Assembly (NCBI RefSeq): GCF_023502325.1
Contig: NZ_JAMFLZ010000002.1
Location: 372,001-436,000 of the forward strand
Source: Wocania_A spongiicola
Lineage (GTDB): Bacteria; Bacteroidota; Bacteroidia; Flavobacteriales; Flavobacteriaceae
Direction: 5' to 3'
DNA length: 64,000 nt
The position numbers and the translations under genes are program-made. Every line of letters begins with the position of its first letter. Positions within the stretch are counted from its first letter, which is position 1. The notes beneath the pieces were generated by a model, which worked only from the letters and a program-made list of their open reading frames with translations, did no database searches and was not told the DNA's origin. Below are positions 8,854 through 20,300 of the stretch, in pieces.

Positions 8854-11800
8854 ATGAAAAAAAATGACACTAAATTTTTGTCACAAAAAAATCTTTTACG
8901 GATTATGAAAATTTACACCCTCTTGCTTTTTGTTTCTATGGCAAAACTGTTTGCAGTTGAGGCCAATGGGCAGAATGTAACTATTAATGTAAAGAATGCT
9001 GAACTTAAAACTGTTTTTACAGAAATTGAGTCTTTAACCAATTTCAATTTCTTTTATAACAACAGTTTAGTTGACGTATCTAAAAAAGTTTCTTTAAATG
9101 CAACTAATGAAGAATTAGATTTAGTTCTTGTTAATTTATTTAAAGACACACACATAGATTACAGACTTTTAAAGGATCAAATAATATTATTTCCTAAGAA
9201 TGATGAATCAGTGATTAAAGTCATTGAAGATTTAATTAAAAACGAAAACTTAGACAAGGAAATTGAAGCTATTATTAAAGATGCTCTTCAGAATGAGATA
9301 AAAGGAACAGTAATAGATGCTGGAGGTATACCCCTTGCAGGAGTGAATATTATTATTCAAGGTACATCTTCTGGGACACAAACAAATTTTGATGGAGAGT
9401 ATAGCATCCAAGCAAATGCCGGAGATGTTTTAGAGTTTTCTTACATAGGATTTAAAACACAATCGATTACAGTTGGAGATTCTAACACTGTTAATATCAC
9501 TATGGAGGAAGATGCTAGTCAACTAGATGAAGTTGTTGTAACGGCATTAGGTATTAAGAGAGAAGAAAAGACATTAACCTATGCTCAACAAACAGTTAAA
9601 GGAGAGTCTCTTACACTTTCTAGAGATGTTAATCCAGTAAGTGGTTTAAATGGTAGAGCTGCAGGTGTAGAAATACGTAAGAGTAGTTCAGGACCTGGAG
9701 GATCTACTAAAATTCAAATTAGAGGTAGTAAATCTTTAAGCGGTGACAGTTCTCCTTTATTTGTAATTGATGGTATACCAATGGTTAATAATAGAGGTAA
9801 TCAACCTGGATTATGGGATGGAGTTGACCAAGGAGATGGTTTATCTCAATTAAACCCTGATGATATAGAAAGTATGAGTATCTTAAAAGGAGCTAATGCA
9901 GCTATACTTTATGGTAGTCAAGGTGCTAATGGTGTTGTAGTTATTACAACTAAAAGTGGTAGAGAAGGAACAGCCACTGTAAAGGTAAATTCAGGTATTA
10001 CATTTGAGAGTATTATAGACACTCCAGAATTACAATACCGTTATGGTAGTGAAGGTGGAACAAAAGAAAGCTGGTCTTATACTCAAGGTAATTATGATAG
10101 CAACTTTGTTGATGATTATTTTGAAACTGGAGCAAATTACTTTAACTCTGTTTCTGTAAGCGGAGGGAACGATAAAACACAAGCTTATTTTTCTTATGCG
10201 AATACGTCTTCAACTGGAGTTACGCCAAATAATACTTATGGTAAGCACAATATCTCTTTTAAGCAGTCTACAAAGCTTTTTAAAGATAAAGTTAAAGTAA
10301 CGTCAAACATTATTTTAGCGAAAGAAAAAACTAACGGACGTAATAGAGCTGGGTATTATAACAATCCATTAACAGGATTATATTGGTTCCCAAGAGATAG
10401 AAATTTTGCTGATGTTAAAAATAATTATAGTGTATTTAATCCTGCAAGAAATACCAATGAAATGAATTGGTTTATTGCAGATCACTTACAATCAAATCCT
10501 TATTGGTTATTAAATGAAGAAAAACAAATAGATAAAACTAATAGGGCTATTGCTAGTTTAAACATAGAATATGATATAAGTGAAAAATTGAAACTACAGG
10601 TTAGAGGTAACTATGATTATGCAGTAAAAGAATTCAATAATCAGCGTAATGCAGGAGGAAATACTACTACGGTACCTTCTAATGGTCGTTGGGTTTATGA
10701 AAAGTATGACGATACAAGTAGTTATTTAGATGCTATTTTAAGTTATGATACAACCTTTGGAGAAGATTTTACATTATCAGCTTTAGCTGGAGGAACTAAC
10801 CAAAGAACAGTATTTGGTAATGGAGTTGCAGTAGACACTGGAGGTAGTGCAGATGGGCTAGCCTATGCAAACGAGTTTTACTTTCAAAACCTTTTACCAG
10901 TTGTTCAAGTTCGCTCAACTCTAGATAGTCGAGTAGAAAAGCAATCGTTATTTGGTAATGTTACTATAGGGTTTAAGGAAATGTTGTTTGTAGATGTTGC
11001 AGGAAGAAATGACTGGGCATCAACTTTATCACTTACTGGTAACGATTCATACTTTTACTCTTCAGCAGGTTTAACAGCTCTTTTAAGCGAGATGTTTGAA
11101 ATGCCTGAATTTATTAGTTTTGCAAAAATTAGAGGATCTTTTGCTAGAGTTGGTAATGAAGTGCCTTACAATACAATATTCCCAAGACATACAATTAATG
11201 CAGATGGTTCTGTAAACTTTAATACAATTAAACCATTTACAGATGCTAAACCAGAAATTATAACTACTTCTGAGATAGGTATAGATTGGAGATTTTTTGA
11301 TAGCAGATTAGGTCTTGATTTTACATATTATAATATAACTAGTAAAGATCAGTTTATTCAGATAAATGCACCAATTGAAGACTTTACTTCATTTTTTGTA
11401 AATGCAGGTGAAATAAACAATAAGGGTGTAGAAATCACACTTTCTGGAAAGCCTATAGTAACTGAAGATTTTACTTGGACAACAGCATTAAATTATTCTA
11501 AAAACACAAATAAAATAGTTGAATTGCATCCTGATGTTCAATCAATAGGTCAAGGTGGTGCTGAAGGAATTAATGTTAGATTAGTTGAAGGCGGAGCAAT
11601 TAGTGATATTTATGCTTTTAAATTTTTAAGAGATGATCAAGGTAGAATTATCTTAGATGATGCTTCTGGAAGACCAAGAAGAACTGCAACAAGAGAATTA
11701 ATTGGTAATGCTGAACCTGATTATGCTTTAGGATGGAATAATACTATTAATTACAAAGATTTTTCTCTTAATATGCAAATTAATGGAAAGTTTGGCGGAT

Positions 11801-12228
11801 TTACAGCAAGTCAAACAGAGGCATTATTAGACGGATATGGTGTATCTGAAAGATCTGCAGCTGCTAGAGACAGGGGGTTTGAAACAATAAATGCAGTACA
11901 AAATGGTGCAGCAGTTACACAAATAGATCCTTTTACATACTATGATGCTATTGGTGGTAGAAATGGAATTGATGAACCTCATATTTATGATAGAACTAGT
12001 GTAAGATTGGCTCAATTAGCACTTTCTTATAATATCAATGTAGATAAATTTGATTGGCTTAAAAATGCATCACTTTCTTTTGTAGGGAACAACTTATTCT
12101 TTTTCTATAAAGACGCGCCTTATGACCCAGAGTTATCTCAAGGTACAGGTAGAAACGATGCTGGTGTAGATAATTTTAATTTACCATCAACTAGGACGTA
12201 TGGTCTAAACTTAAGTTTAACATTTTAA
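8854..12228 (+). CDS. SusC/RagA-like TonB-dependent receptor with STN domain
   Basis: A 1124-residue outer-membrane receptor. After the signal region (ending near VEANGQ) comes a secretin/TonB STN domain (about residues 41-112: VTINVKNAELKTVFTEIESL), a short charged linker, a carboxypeptidase-D regulatory-like domain (about 148-215: KGTVIDAGGIPLAGVNIIIQG), the TonB-box-like region (LDEVVVTALGIKREEKTL), the plug (YGSQGANGVVVITTKSG) and a beta-barrel ending in aromatic YGLNLSLTF. The STN domain marks it as a transducing receptor that can signal to the FecR/sigma pair directly upstream. It pairs with the SusD-like lipoprotein 10 bp downstream to bind and import an oligomeric nutrient; the substrate cannot be read from the sequence. 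Confidence 0.95.
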   Translation: MKKNDTKFLSQKNLLRIMKIYTLLLFVSMAKLFAVEANGQNVTINVKNAELKTVFTEIESLTNFNFFYNNSLVDVSKKVSLNATNEELDLVLVNLFKDTHIDYRLLKDQIILFPKNDESVIKVIEDLIKNENLDKEIEAIIKDALQNEIKGTVIDAGGIPLAGVNIIIQGTSSGTQTNFDGEYSIQANAGDVLEFSYIGFKTQSITVGDSNTVNITMEEDASQLDEVVVTALGIKREEKTLTYAQQTVKGESLTLSRDVNPVSGLNGRAAGVEIRKSSSGPGGSTKIQIRGSKSLSGDSSPLFVIDGIPMVNNRGNQPGLWDGVDQGDGLSQLNPDDIESMSILKGANAAILYGSQGANGVVVITTKSGREGTATVKVNSGITFESIIDTPELQYRYGSEGGTKESWSYTQGNYDSNFVDDYFETGANYFNSVSVSGGNDKTQAYFSYANTSSTGVTPNNTYGKHNISFKQSTKLFKDKVKVTSNIILAKEKTNGRNRAGYYNNPLTGLYWFPRDRNFADVKNNYSVFNPARNTNEMNWFIADHLQSNPYWLLNEEKQIDKTNRAIASLNIEYDISEKLKLQVRGNYDYAVKEFNNQRNAGGNTTTVPSNGRWVYEKYDDTSSYLDAILSYDTTFGEDFTLSALAGGTNQRTVFGNGVAVDTGGSADGLAYANEFYFQNLLPVVQVRSTLDSRVEKQSLFGNVTIGFKEMLFVDVAGRNDWASTLSLTGNDSYFYSSAGLTALLSEMFEMPEFISFAKIRGSFARVGNEVPYNTIFPRHTINADGSVNFNTIKPFTDAKPEIITTSEIGIDWRFFDSRLGLDFTYYNITSKDQFIQINAPIEDFTSFFVNAGEINNKGVEITLSGKPIVTEDFTWTTALNYSKNTNKIVELHPDVQSIGQGGAEGINVRLVEGGAISDIYAFKFLRDDQGRIILDDASGRPRRTATRELIGNAEPDYALGWNNTINYKDFSLNMQINGKFGGFTASQTEALLDGYGVSERSAAARDRGFETINAVQNGAAVTQIDPFTYYDAIGGRNGIDEPHIYDRTSVRLAQLALSYNINVDKFDWLKNASLSFVGNNLFFFYKDAPYDPELSQGTGRNDAGVDNFNLPSTRTYGLNLSLTF

Positions 12229-12238
12229 TAAGTAAGAC

Positions 12239-13810
12239 ATGAAAAAAATAATATATATATTTATTGCAGCACTTTTATTCAATATAACTGCTTGTACAGA
12301 TAATTTTGAGGGCTTAAACGAAAATCCTTATCAAGTTACTGATGAATCATTACAACAAGATTTTAATAATGTTGGAGCATTTTATCCACCAATGTTAAAA
12401 AACTTATTTGGTCATCAGATCGAACACAATTTATCTCATGATTCATGGGTAAGGCACTTAGCTACGCCAACCCCATTTGTTGGAGGTATTAATAACACAA
12501 CTTACTATATTCGTTGGAATACATACTGGAATAGAATTTATGGACAAATTATGTCACCAGCTGCCCAAGTTACAAAAGTAGCAGTGGCAGAAGACTATCC
12601 AGTTTTTGTAGAATGGGCTAAGTTGATAAAAATACTGGGAATGTCTAGATTAACAGCATATCATGGTCCAGTAATATACACGAAGTTTGGAGAAGAACCA
12701 GCTACTTATGATTCTGAACCAGTGCTTTATAATGCATTTTTTACTCAGTTAGATGAAATTCAGGCAGTTTTCAATGCTAATATGGATTATACTGGATTAG
12801 GTAAGTTTGATGCTAGTTATGGAGGAAATATTGCACAATGGAATAAACTAGTAAATAGTATGAGATTGAGATTGGCAATTAGATTGTCAAAAGTTGATCC
12901 TGCATTAGCAAAAACTCAAGGCGAAAAGGCATTAAGTGAACCAGGAGGATTAATTGAAACCAATGGAGATAACTTTATGGTATCTTTATATGGTGCTGTT
13001 TTTCCACCAGTAACTATTAGTTTTGGATGGGGAGATACAAGAATGAGTGCTTCTATGGAATCTATTTTAATAGGATATGATGATCCTAGAATTTCTAAGT
13101 TCTTTGATCCTGCAACAGATGATACTTTATATCCAGATCATCCAGGTCATCCTTATAAAGGTATTAGAAACGGAGCTGAACTGGTTGCTAAAGGGGATAG
13201 ATTGTCTTATTCAAACATTAGTTCTGATTTTAAAGATGTAGATAGCAGACGCTTTTTTACTGCAGCAGAAGTAAAATTCTTAAAAGCTGAGGCTGCCTTA
13301 AGAGGTTGGGCTGGTGCTGGTACTGCACAAGAAAATTATGAAGCTGGTGTTAATGCTTCCTTTGAAGATTGGGGAGCTGGAGGAGCAGCAGCATATTTAG
13401 CTGATAATACTAGTTTACCTATAGATTATGATGATCCTAAAGCTGCTGGAGCTATAAATGATTTTGTAACTAGAATTACAAATACAGTAGCATGGGATGA
13501 AGCAGCTGATAATGAGATTAAACTAGAAAAAATCATTACTCAAAAGTGGATTAATGCTTATACGAACTCAATTGAACCATGGGTTGATCACAGAAGAACA
13601 GGATATCCTAAATTACCTTACAATTACAAAAATGATAGTAATGCAGATTGGGGAGTAATACCAGCAGATGATTTCTTAAGAAGACAAGTGTTTTTAACAA
13701 GTCAAAGAGAAAATAATGCTGCCTCCGTGGCAGAGGCTACTGGCTTCCTAGGCGGACCAGATGAAATAGGAACAAGACTTTGGTGGGACACCGGAGGACC
13801 GAATTTTTAG
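12239..13810 (+). CDS. SusD/RagB-like nutrient-binding outer-membrane lipoprotein
   Basis: A 523-residue lipoprotein with a lipobox ending at Cys19 (LFNITAC) followed by acidic residues, as in surface-exposed Bacteroidota lipoproteins. The sequence (FEGLNENPYQ ... WVDHRRTGYPKL near the C-terminus) fits the SusD-like-2 branch. It forms the lid over the SusC-like barrel encoded 10 bp upstream and captures the substrate at the cell surface. A strong terminator follows, so susC-susD form one transcriptional unit. Length and order are normal for the family. Confidence 0.94.
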   Translation: MKKIIYIFIAALLFNITACTDNFEGLNENPYQVTDESLQQDFNNVGAFYPPMLKNLFGHQIEHNLSHDSWVRHLATPTPFVGGINNTTYYIRWNTYWNRIYGQIMSPAAQVTKVAVAEDYPVFVEWAKLIKILGMSRLTAYHGPVIYTKFGEEPATYDSEPVLYNAFFTQLDEIQAVFNANMDYTGLGKFDASYGGNIAQWNKLVNSMRLRLAIRLSKVDPALAKTQGEKALSEPGGLIETNGDNFMVSLYGAVFPPVTISFGWGDTRMSASMESILIGYDDPRISKFFDPATDDTLYPDHPGHPYKGIRNGAELVAKGDRLSYSNISSDFKDVDSRRFFTAAEVKFLKAEAALRGWAGAGTAQENYEAGVNASFEDWGAGGAAAYLADNTSLPIDYDDPKAAGAINDFVTRITNTVAWDEAADNEIKLEKIITQKWINAYTNSIEPWVDHRRTGYPKLPYNYKNDSNADWGVIPADDFLRRQVFLTSQRENNAASVAEATGFLGGPDEIGTRLWWDTGGPNF

Positions 13811-13828
13811 TTTTTTTTTTTGAATCTA

Positions 13829-13865
13829 AAAGAGTTGTTTAAATCTGTTTAAACAACTCTTTTTA
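13829..13865 (+). terminator. Intrinsic terminator after susD
   Basis: A perfect 15-bp stem (AAAGAGTTGTTTAAA at 13829-13843 with its complement at 13848-13862), a 4-base loop TCTG and a following T run. It ends the susC-susD transcript, so the VCBS gene 50 bp further on needs read-through or its own promoter. Confidence 0.85.
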
Positions 13866-13916
13866 TTTAATTTTATATATTCCAATAATTTTTGTACGGA
13901 TAATCTTTAAATAAAT

Positions 13917-16900
13917 ATGATTAAGAAACATAAATTTATAATCTCCAGTTTAGTAGTTTTATTATTTTTTAGTAGTTGTAAGGATAACTCAATTGAAATG
14001 ATGAAAAGTGATAGCATGTTTGCTGCTATACCAACTAATCATTCAAATTTACTTTTCAAAAATACTGTTGTACAAACCAGAGAGAATAACCATATGATAA
14101 ATTCTGCATTTATATCTGGTGGAGGTGTTGCAGTTGGAGATATAAATCAAGATGGTTTACAAGATGTGTTTTTTACAGGAAATCAAGTTAGTGATAAACT
14201 TTTTTTAAATAAAGGAGATTTTGAATTTAAAGATATTTCTCAAAAGGCAGGCATTACCCCAGATAATAAATGGTCAACTGGAGTAACATTTGTTGATATA
14301 GATGATGATGGCGACCAAGATATTTATGTTTGTCGTTTTGTGTATTTGGAAAATGAAAAGAGTGCTAATCAACTTTATATTAATAATGGAGATCTTACAT
14401 TTACCGAACAAGCTGCTTCTTTTGGTTTAGCAGATAAGGGTTTTTCTATACAGGCCACGTTTTTCGATTTTGATAAAGATGGTTTAATAGATGTTTACAT
14501 TGTAAATCAACCTCCAAGTATTCCTGGTATTGGAGATAAACTCAATCTCTCCCAATTCTCCGATATTTTGTTTAGTGATAGACTATACAAAAATATGGGT
14601 AATGGTAAGTTTGAAGATTATACGATAAAAGCCAACGTTAGAAACTTTGGTTTTGGTCTTTCAGCAACTACATCTGATTTAAATAATGATGGTTGGGAAG
14701 ACATATACGTTACTAACGATTTTGATGTTGCTGATCAAATATATATCAATCAAAAAAACGGCACATTTAAAGATGTTATTCATAATTCTACTAAGCATAT
14801 TTCAAATTTTAGTATGGGAAGTGATATTGCTGATTATGATAATGATGGAAATTTAGATGTTATAGTTGTTGATATGATGGCGGAAGACCATAAGCGAATA
14901 AAAACAAACATGGGAGGCATGCAACCCGAAAAATTTTGGCAAATTGTCAATAATGGAGGGCATTATCAATATATGTTTAATACGCTACAAAGGAACAATG
15001 GTAATGGTACTTTTAGTGACCTAGGACAATTAGGAGGTGTTACAAATACAGACTGGAGTTGGGCTCCTTTATTTGCAGATTTCGATAATGATGGAAATAA
15101 AGATCTTTTTATTACAAATGGAGTAAAGAGTAATAACCGTAATAGTGACTTAGTAGTAACTTATGAAAAAAGAATAGATAGCATTAAGCTCTTAGCGCAA
15201 CAAAGAAGAGTAAACCCAGCTAGAATGATAGATGTAATGGACTTTGCTAATTTAGCTCCTACTGACAAACTATCAAATTATATTTATAAAAATAATGGAG
15301 ATCTTACTTTTGCTAACAAAGTGAAAGATTGGGGGATAGAAACTCCAACATTATCAAATGGTGCAGCTTATGCTGATTTTGATTTAGACGGGGACCTAGA
15401 TTTGGTAATTAATAATATTGATGATAATGCAATGCTCTACAGAAATCATGCCGTAGAAAACGGTATTGGAAACTATGTAAGATTCAAAATTGCTCCAAAA
15501 AAAGGTCAAATAATTTATGGTACAAAAATAACACTGTATCAAGCCAACAAGGTTTGGCAAGTGAGCCAAATATCTAATGCTAGAGGCTACATGTCTAAAA
15601 GCGAAGATATTCTACATTTTGGGGTTGGAGATGCTAGTAAAATTGATAAGGCAATAATAGAATGGCAAGATGGTAGTAAAACTACTCTTAATGATTTGGC
15701 CATTAATCAAGTACACGAAATTTCTTTGTCTAATGCAGAAAGTAAAGAAGCTTTAGAATCAAATAAAAAGCCAATTTTTAAAGAAATTACTAAAGCTATA
15801 AAATTAGATCAAATAAGACATATAGAGAATGATCATGATGATTATGCATATGAAATACTATTACCACATAAAATGTCACAATTTGGACCTTCATTAGCCG
15901 TTGGAGATGTTAATGGTGATAATAAAGAAGACTTCTTTTTAGGTGGAGCAGCAGGAATCTCTGGTAGATTGTTTTTGCAAAATAATAAAGGAACTTTTGA
16001 TGAGATTGAAGAAGGTGGTTGGACTCAAGATAAGGCTAGCGAAGATATGGGAATAGAACTGATAGATGTAGATGGGGATAAAGATTTAGACTTATTTGTT
16101 GTTAGTGGAGGAAATGAATTCAATGAAAATGATAAAGCTTTACAAGACAGGCTTTATATAAATAATGGTAAGGGTAAATTTACCAAAAAGATTAGCGCAT
16201 TACCTAAATATTTAACAAGCGGATCTTGTGTAATACCAAATGATTTTGATAATGACGGTGATTTAGACTTATTTATAGGAGGACGTTTAACTCCAAAAAA
16301 GTATCCTCATGCAGCAAATAGCCATTTATTAGAAAATAAAGGCGGTAAATATGTAGATGTATCAAGTAAAAAAGCTCCAGAGTTTAGTAATTTGGGTATG
16401 GTTACATCAGCTAGTTGGTTGGATTATAACAAAGATGGGTTGATTGATTTGGTTGTTGTAGGCGAATGGATGCCAATAACCATTTTTACTCAATCTGAAA
16501 GCGGTAACTTTGAGAAGCAGGTTTTAAGTGGTTTAGAAGAAAGTGAAGGTTGGTATTATTCTGTTAAAACAGCAGATATGGATAATGATGGTGATCAAGA
16601 TATAATTGTAGGTAACCTAGGTTTAAATTACAAATATAAAGCTTCATCTAAAGAACCTTTTGAAGTACATAGTTATGATTTTGATGATAATGGCAGTCTA
16701 GATATTGTATTAAGTTATTATGAGCATGGTGTTTCTTTTCCTGTAAGGGGGAAAAGCTGTTCTACACAGCAAATACCATCATTAAGTGAAAAATTTGAAA
16801 CGTATGAAGCGTTTGGCGATTCCAATTTGCAAAATATTTATGGTGCCTCATTAGAGACAGCGTTAAATTTGAAGGCTAAAACTTTTGCGTCTGCTTATAT

Positions 16901-17249
16901 AGAAAACGAAGGGAATGGGAACTTCAATATAAAACCATTACCAAGCTTAGCTCAAATATCTTCAATTAATAGTATTCTAGTTAATGATTATGATTCTGAT
17001 GGTAATAAAGATTTATTGATTTCTGGAAATTTATTTCCAGCTGAAATTGAAACACCGCGTAATGATGCAAGTATAGGCTTACTTTTAAAGGGTAATGGTA
17101 AAGGAGAATTTTTACCAGATTCAGTTAAGGAGAGTGGGTTTTATGCACCGAATGATGCCAAGGATATGAAAGTTATTAAAGTTGGTGATAAAGAAGTGAT
17201 TTTAGTTGCTAATAATAATGATTTTCTACAGGCAATAGAACATAATTAA
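13917..17249 (+). CDS. VCBS/FG-GAP repeat lipoprotein with ASPIC/UnbV domain
   Basis: A 1110-residue lipoprotein (lipobox VLLFFSSC, Cys21). It carries about fourteen calcium-loop motifs of the DxDxDGxxD type (for example DIDDDGDQD, DFDKDGLID, DYDNDGNLD, DMDNDGDQD), arranged as two beta-propeller-like sets, about residues 70-510 and 650-1090. An ASPIC/UnbV-like segment lies between them (about 520-600: VRFKIAPKKGQIIYGTKITLY ... RGYMSKSEDILHFGVG). Such proteins sit next to SusCD pairs in Bacteroidota and are thought to act at the cell surface, but their biochemical role is unknown. The gene lies just past the susD terminator and is followed by the DUF5107 gene after 116 bp. Confidence 0.9.
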   Translation: MIKKHKFIISSLVVLLFFSSCKDNSIEMMKSDSMFAAIPTNHSNLLFKNTVVQTRENNHMINSAFISGGGVAVGDINQDGLQDVFFTGNQVSDKLFLNKGDFEFKDISQKAGITPDNKWSTGVTFVDIDDDGDQDIYVCRFVYLENEKSANQLYINNGDLTFTEQAASFGLADKGFSIQATFFDFDKDGLIDVYIVNQPPSIPGIGDKLNLSQFSDILFSDRLYKNMGNGKFEDYTIKANVRNFGFGLSATTSDLNNDGWEDIYVTNDFDVADQIYINQKNGTFKDVIHNSTKHISNFSMGSDIADYDNDGNLDVIVVDMMAEDHKRIKTNMGGMQPEKFWQIVNNGGHYQYMFNTLQRNNGNGTFSDLGQLGGVTNTDWSWAPLFADFDNDGNKDLFITNGVKSNNRNSDLVVTYEKRIDSIKLLAQQRRVNPARMIDVMDFANLAPTDKLSNYIYKNNGDLTFANKVKDWGIETPTLSNGAAYADFDLDGDLDLVINNIDDNAMLYRNHAVENGIGNYVRFKIAPKKGQIIYGTKITLYQANKVWQVSQISNARGYMSKSEDILHFGVGDASKIDKAIIEWQDGSKTTLNDLAINQVHEISLSNAESKEALESNKKPIFKEITKAIKLDQIRHIENDHDDYAYEILLPHKMSQFGPSLAVGDVNGDNKEDFFLGGAAGISGRLFLQNNKGTFDEIEEGGWTQDKASEDMGIELIDVDGDKDLDLFVVSGGNEFNENDKALQDRLYINNGKGKFTKKISALPKYLTSGSCVIPNDFDNDGDLDLFIGGRLTPKKYPHAANSHLLENKGGKYVDVSSKKAPEFSNLGMVTSASWLDYNKDGLIDLVVVGEWMPITIFTQSESGNFEKQVLSGLEESEGWYYSVKTADMDNDGDQDIIVGNLGLNYKYKASSKEPFEVHSYDFDDNGSLDIVLSYYEHGVSFPVRGKSCSTQQIPSLSEKFETYEAFGDSNLQNIYGASLETALNLKAKTFASAYIENEGNGNFNIKPLPSLAQISSINSILVNDYDSDGNKDLLISGNLFPAEIETPRNDASIGLLLKGNGKGEFLPDSVKESGFYAPNDAKDMKVIKVGDKEVILVANNNDFLQAIEHN

Positions 17250-17365
17250 ACCACTTCTAAGTAATACGTTAAAAATGAAACATCCTGAACTAAAAATTTT
17301 GCTAAGCTGAAGATTAGTTAAGTAGATGTTGCATGTGATATTTTAAAAATAATAAATATAAACAC

Positions 17366-20300
17366 ATGAAATTATATTATAAAAAAACCTGTTTATTTTT
17401 TTTAGGGGTATGTTGTTTCCTTTTTTCGAATGTAGCATATGCACAAACTGCTACAATAAAAGAGGAAATAAAAACAATTAAAACATATACATTTGATGAA
17501 CCTAACCCTTTACCAATACTCAAAGAAAACTCTAAAATATATCCTTATTATAAATTTGAAGGCTATGAGCATACAGCCAAAAATAAAGAGTGGAAAGTTG
17601 TTACTTTGGAGAATGACTATATTAAATTATGGGTATTACCAGAAGTAGGGGGAAAAGTTTGGGGAGCTATAGAAAAGACTACTGGAGAAGAGTTTGTATA
17701 TAAAAACGATGTCCTTAAATTTAGAAATATTGCTATGCGTGGCCCTTGGACATCTGGAGGAATTGAGTTCAATTTTGGAATTATAGGACATACTCCAGCT
17801 ACGGCAACACCAGTAGATTATACAATTAAAGAAAATAAAGATGGAAGTGTTAGCTGTATTGTTGGCACTATGGATTTACCCTCAAGAACCGAATGGAGAG
17901 TTGAGATTAATTTACAAAAAGATAAGGCTTATTTTGAAACAAAAGCATCGTGGTATAACCCAACACCGTTAAATCAGTCTTATTATAATTGGATGACCGC
18001 AGCAGCAGTTGCCAAAAATGATTTAGAGTTTTTTATACCAGGTAATAAATACCTTGAACATGGAGGAAATGCAAAATTTTGGCCCATTGATGAAAATGGA
18101 AGAACATTATCTCACTATAAGAACAACAATTTTGGGCCACATAAATCTTATCATATTGTAGGTGATTACAAAGACTTTTTTGGAGGCTATTATCATGATA
18201 CAAACTTTGGTTTTGGCCATTGGTCACCCTATGAAGAAATGCCAGGTCAAAAGCTTTGGTTATGGGCTTTATCACGATCTGGAGGTGTTTGGGAAGATTT
18301 ACTTACCGACACAGATGGGCAGTACATTGAATTTCAAGCAGGACGACTTTTTAATCAATATTTTCCTGAAAAGGATAAAAACCCTATAGCTCAAGCTAAT
18401 TTTGAGCCCCATGCTATGGATATATGGCGAGAAATTTGGTTTCCTTTTAAAGATATTGATGGAATGGTTGATGCTTCAGAATATGGTGTGTTAAATGTTC
18501 AACACTCTGAAAGTGAATCATACATTGGAGTTAATGCGCTCCAGAGCTTAAATGAAACTATTCACGTGTTTGTTAATGAAAAACAAGTAATAGATGAAAA
18601 GCTAAATATGAATCCTATGGATACTTTTTCCAAAACAATACCATCTAAACCTTCAGATAAGATTGAAGTTATTATTGGAGATAATAAATTGAAGTATACA
18701 GCAAACTCAGAAGCATCTTTAATAAAAAGACCGTTTTATTCAGACACAACCTTGCAAATTTCAAAAACGCAAAAGTTATATACTGATGGTTGGGAAGCTA
18801 TGAAATATAGAGCTTATGACAAAGCTTTTGAAAGCTTTTCTGCTCTTATTAAAATAGACCCATCGCACCAAGAAGCGTTGGTTAAATTGGCTGAGTTGGA
18901 ATATAGAAAAACCAATTACAATAAAGCTTTAAGGTGTGCCAATACTGTTTTAAGAATGGATACTTACAACCCAGAAGCTAACTATAAAGCAGGAATTATA
19001 TATCGAGCAAAGAAAGATTATGTTAACGCACTAGAATCTTTTGGATGGGCCGCTAGATCTACTGAATATAGATCGGTGTCTTATGCACAAATGGCAGAAA
19101 TACATCTAAGATTAAATAATTATAATAAGGCTAAGGAATATGCCTCAAAAGCTTTAAATTTTAATACTTATAATCTTAATGCTAGAAAAGTATTAATGGT
19201 TTTAGCAAGAAAACAAAAAACGCATGAAGCTTTCAAAACCCAATTAGCTACTGTTTTAGATATAGATCCTTTAAATCATTTTGCCTTATATGAAAACTAT
19301 TTATATACTAATGATAACACCTATAAATCAAGTTTAAATAGCGAATTTCCTGTTGAAACTGCAATAGAACTGGCTATGCAATATCAAAAATTAGGAGAAA
19401 ATGATGAAGCGATTAATGTGTTAAAAGATTTTAAAGGAGATGTAAAAGTAAAACTATGGATGGCCTATTTATTAAAAGAAAAGAGCGTTCATGATTGTAA
19501 CCAATTATTAGAAGAGGTTCTTGCCATATCTCCTAATTTTGTTTTGCCATATAGAAGAGAAACAATTCCAGTATTAGAATGGGCAATTCAAGAAAAGCAG
19601 CATTGGAAATTAAAATTCTATTTAGCTCAAAGCTATATTGCTGTTGGATTGATTGATAAAGGAAAAAAGCTCTTGAAAGATAGTTTTAACGAGCCTGACT
19701 CTGATGTTTTTTATAGATTTAGAGCGACTTATTTAGAAAGCGAAAATTATACTTTTAGACTTCAAGATTATAAAAAAGCAATTGAGTTAAATAGTAATAA
19801 TTGGAAAGTATGGGGTGAGCTTATTCAATTTTATTTAATAAATGGTAAATATGATGAAGCATTTGCCAATGGGAAAAAAGCGTTTAAAAAGTTTCCAAGT
19901 AATTATAATATTGAATTATTATATGCAAAATCATTAGTTGAAGTAAAAAAATATAATCAAAGTTTAAAAGTATTAAAGAACACAGTTGTTTTACCTTCAG
20001 AGTTAGCAATGATAAGTCGAGATATTTATTTTGATGCACATGTGTTTCTAGCTAATCAATATATCCAAGAAGGGAAGTATACTAAGGCAATTCAGCTTTT
20101 AAAAAATTCAAAAGAATGGCCAGAATATTTAGGTGTAGGAAAGCCATATAGTGTGGATGATAGGCTTCAGGATTATTTACTAGCTATATGTTTCGAAAAA
20201 CTAAAAAATGATAGTAAACGAAACAATCTATTAGAGGGTATAATTAATCATACAAATGCAAATAAAAGCGGACGTAACATTAATAAATTATTTAATCTTT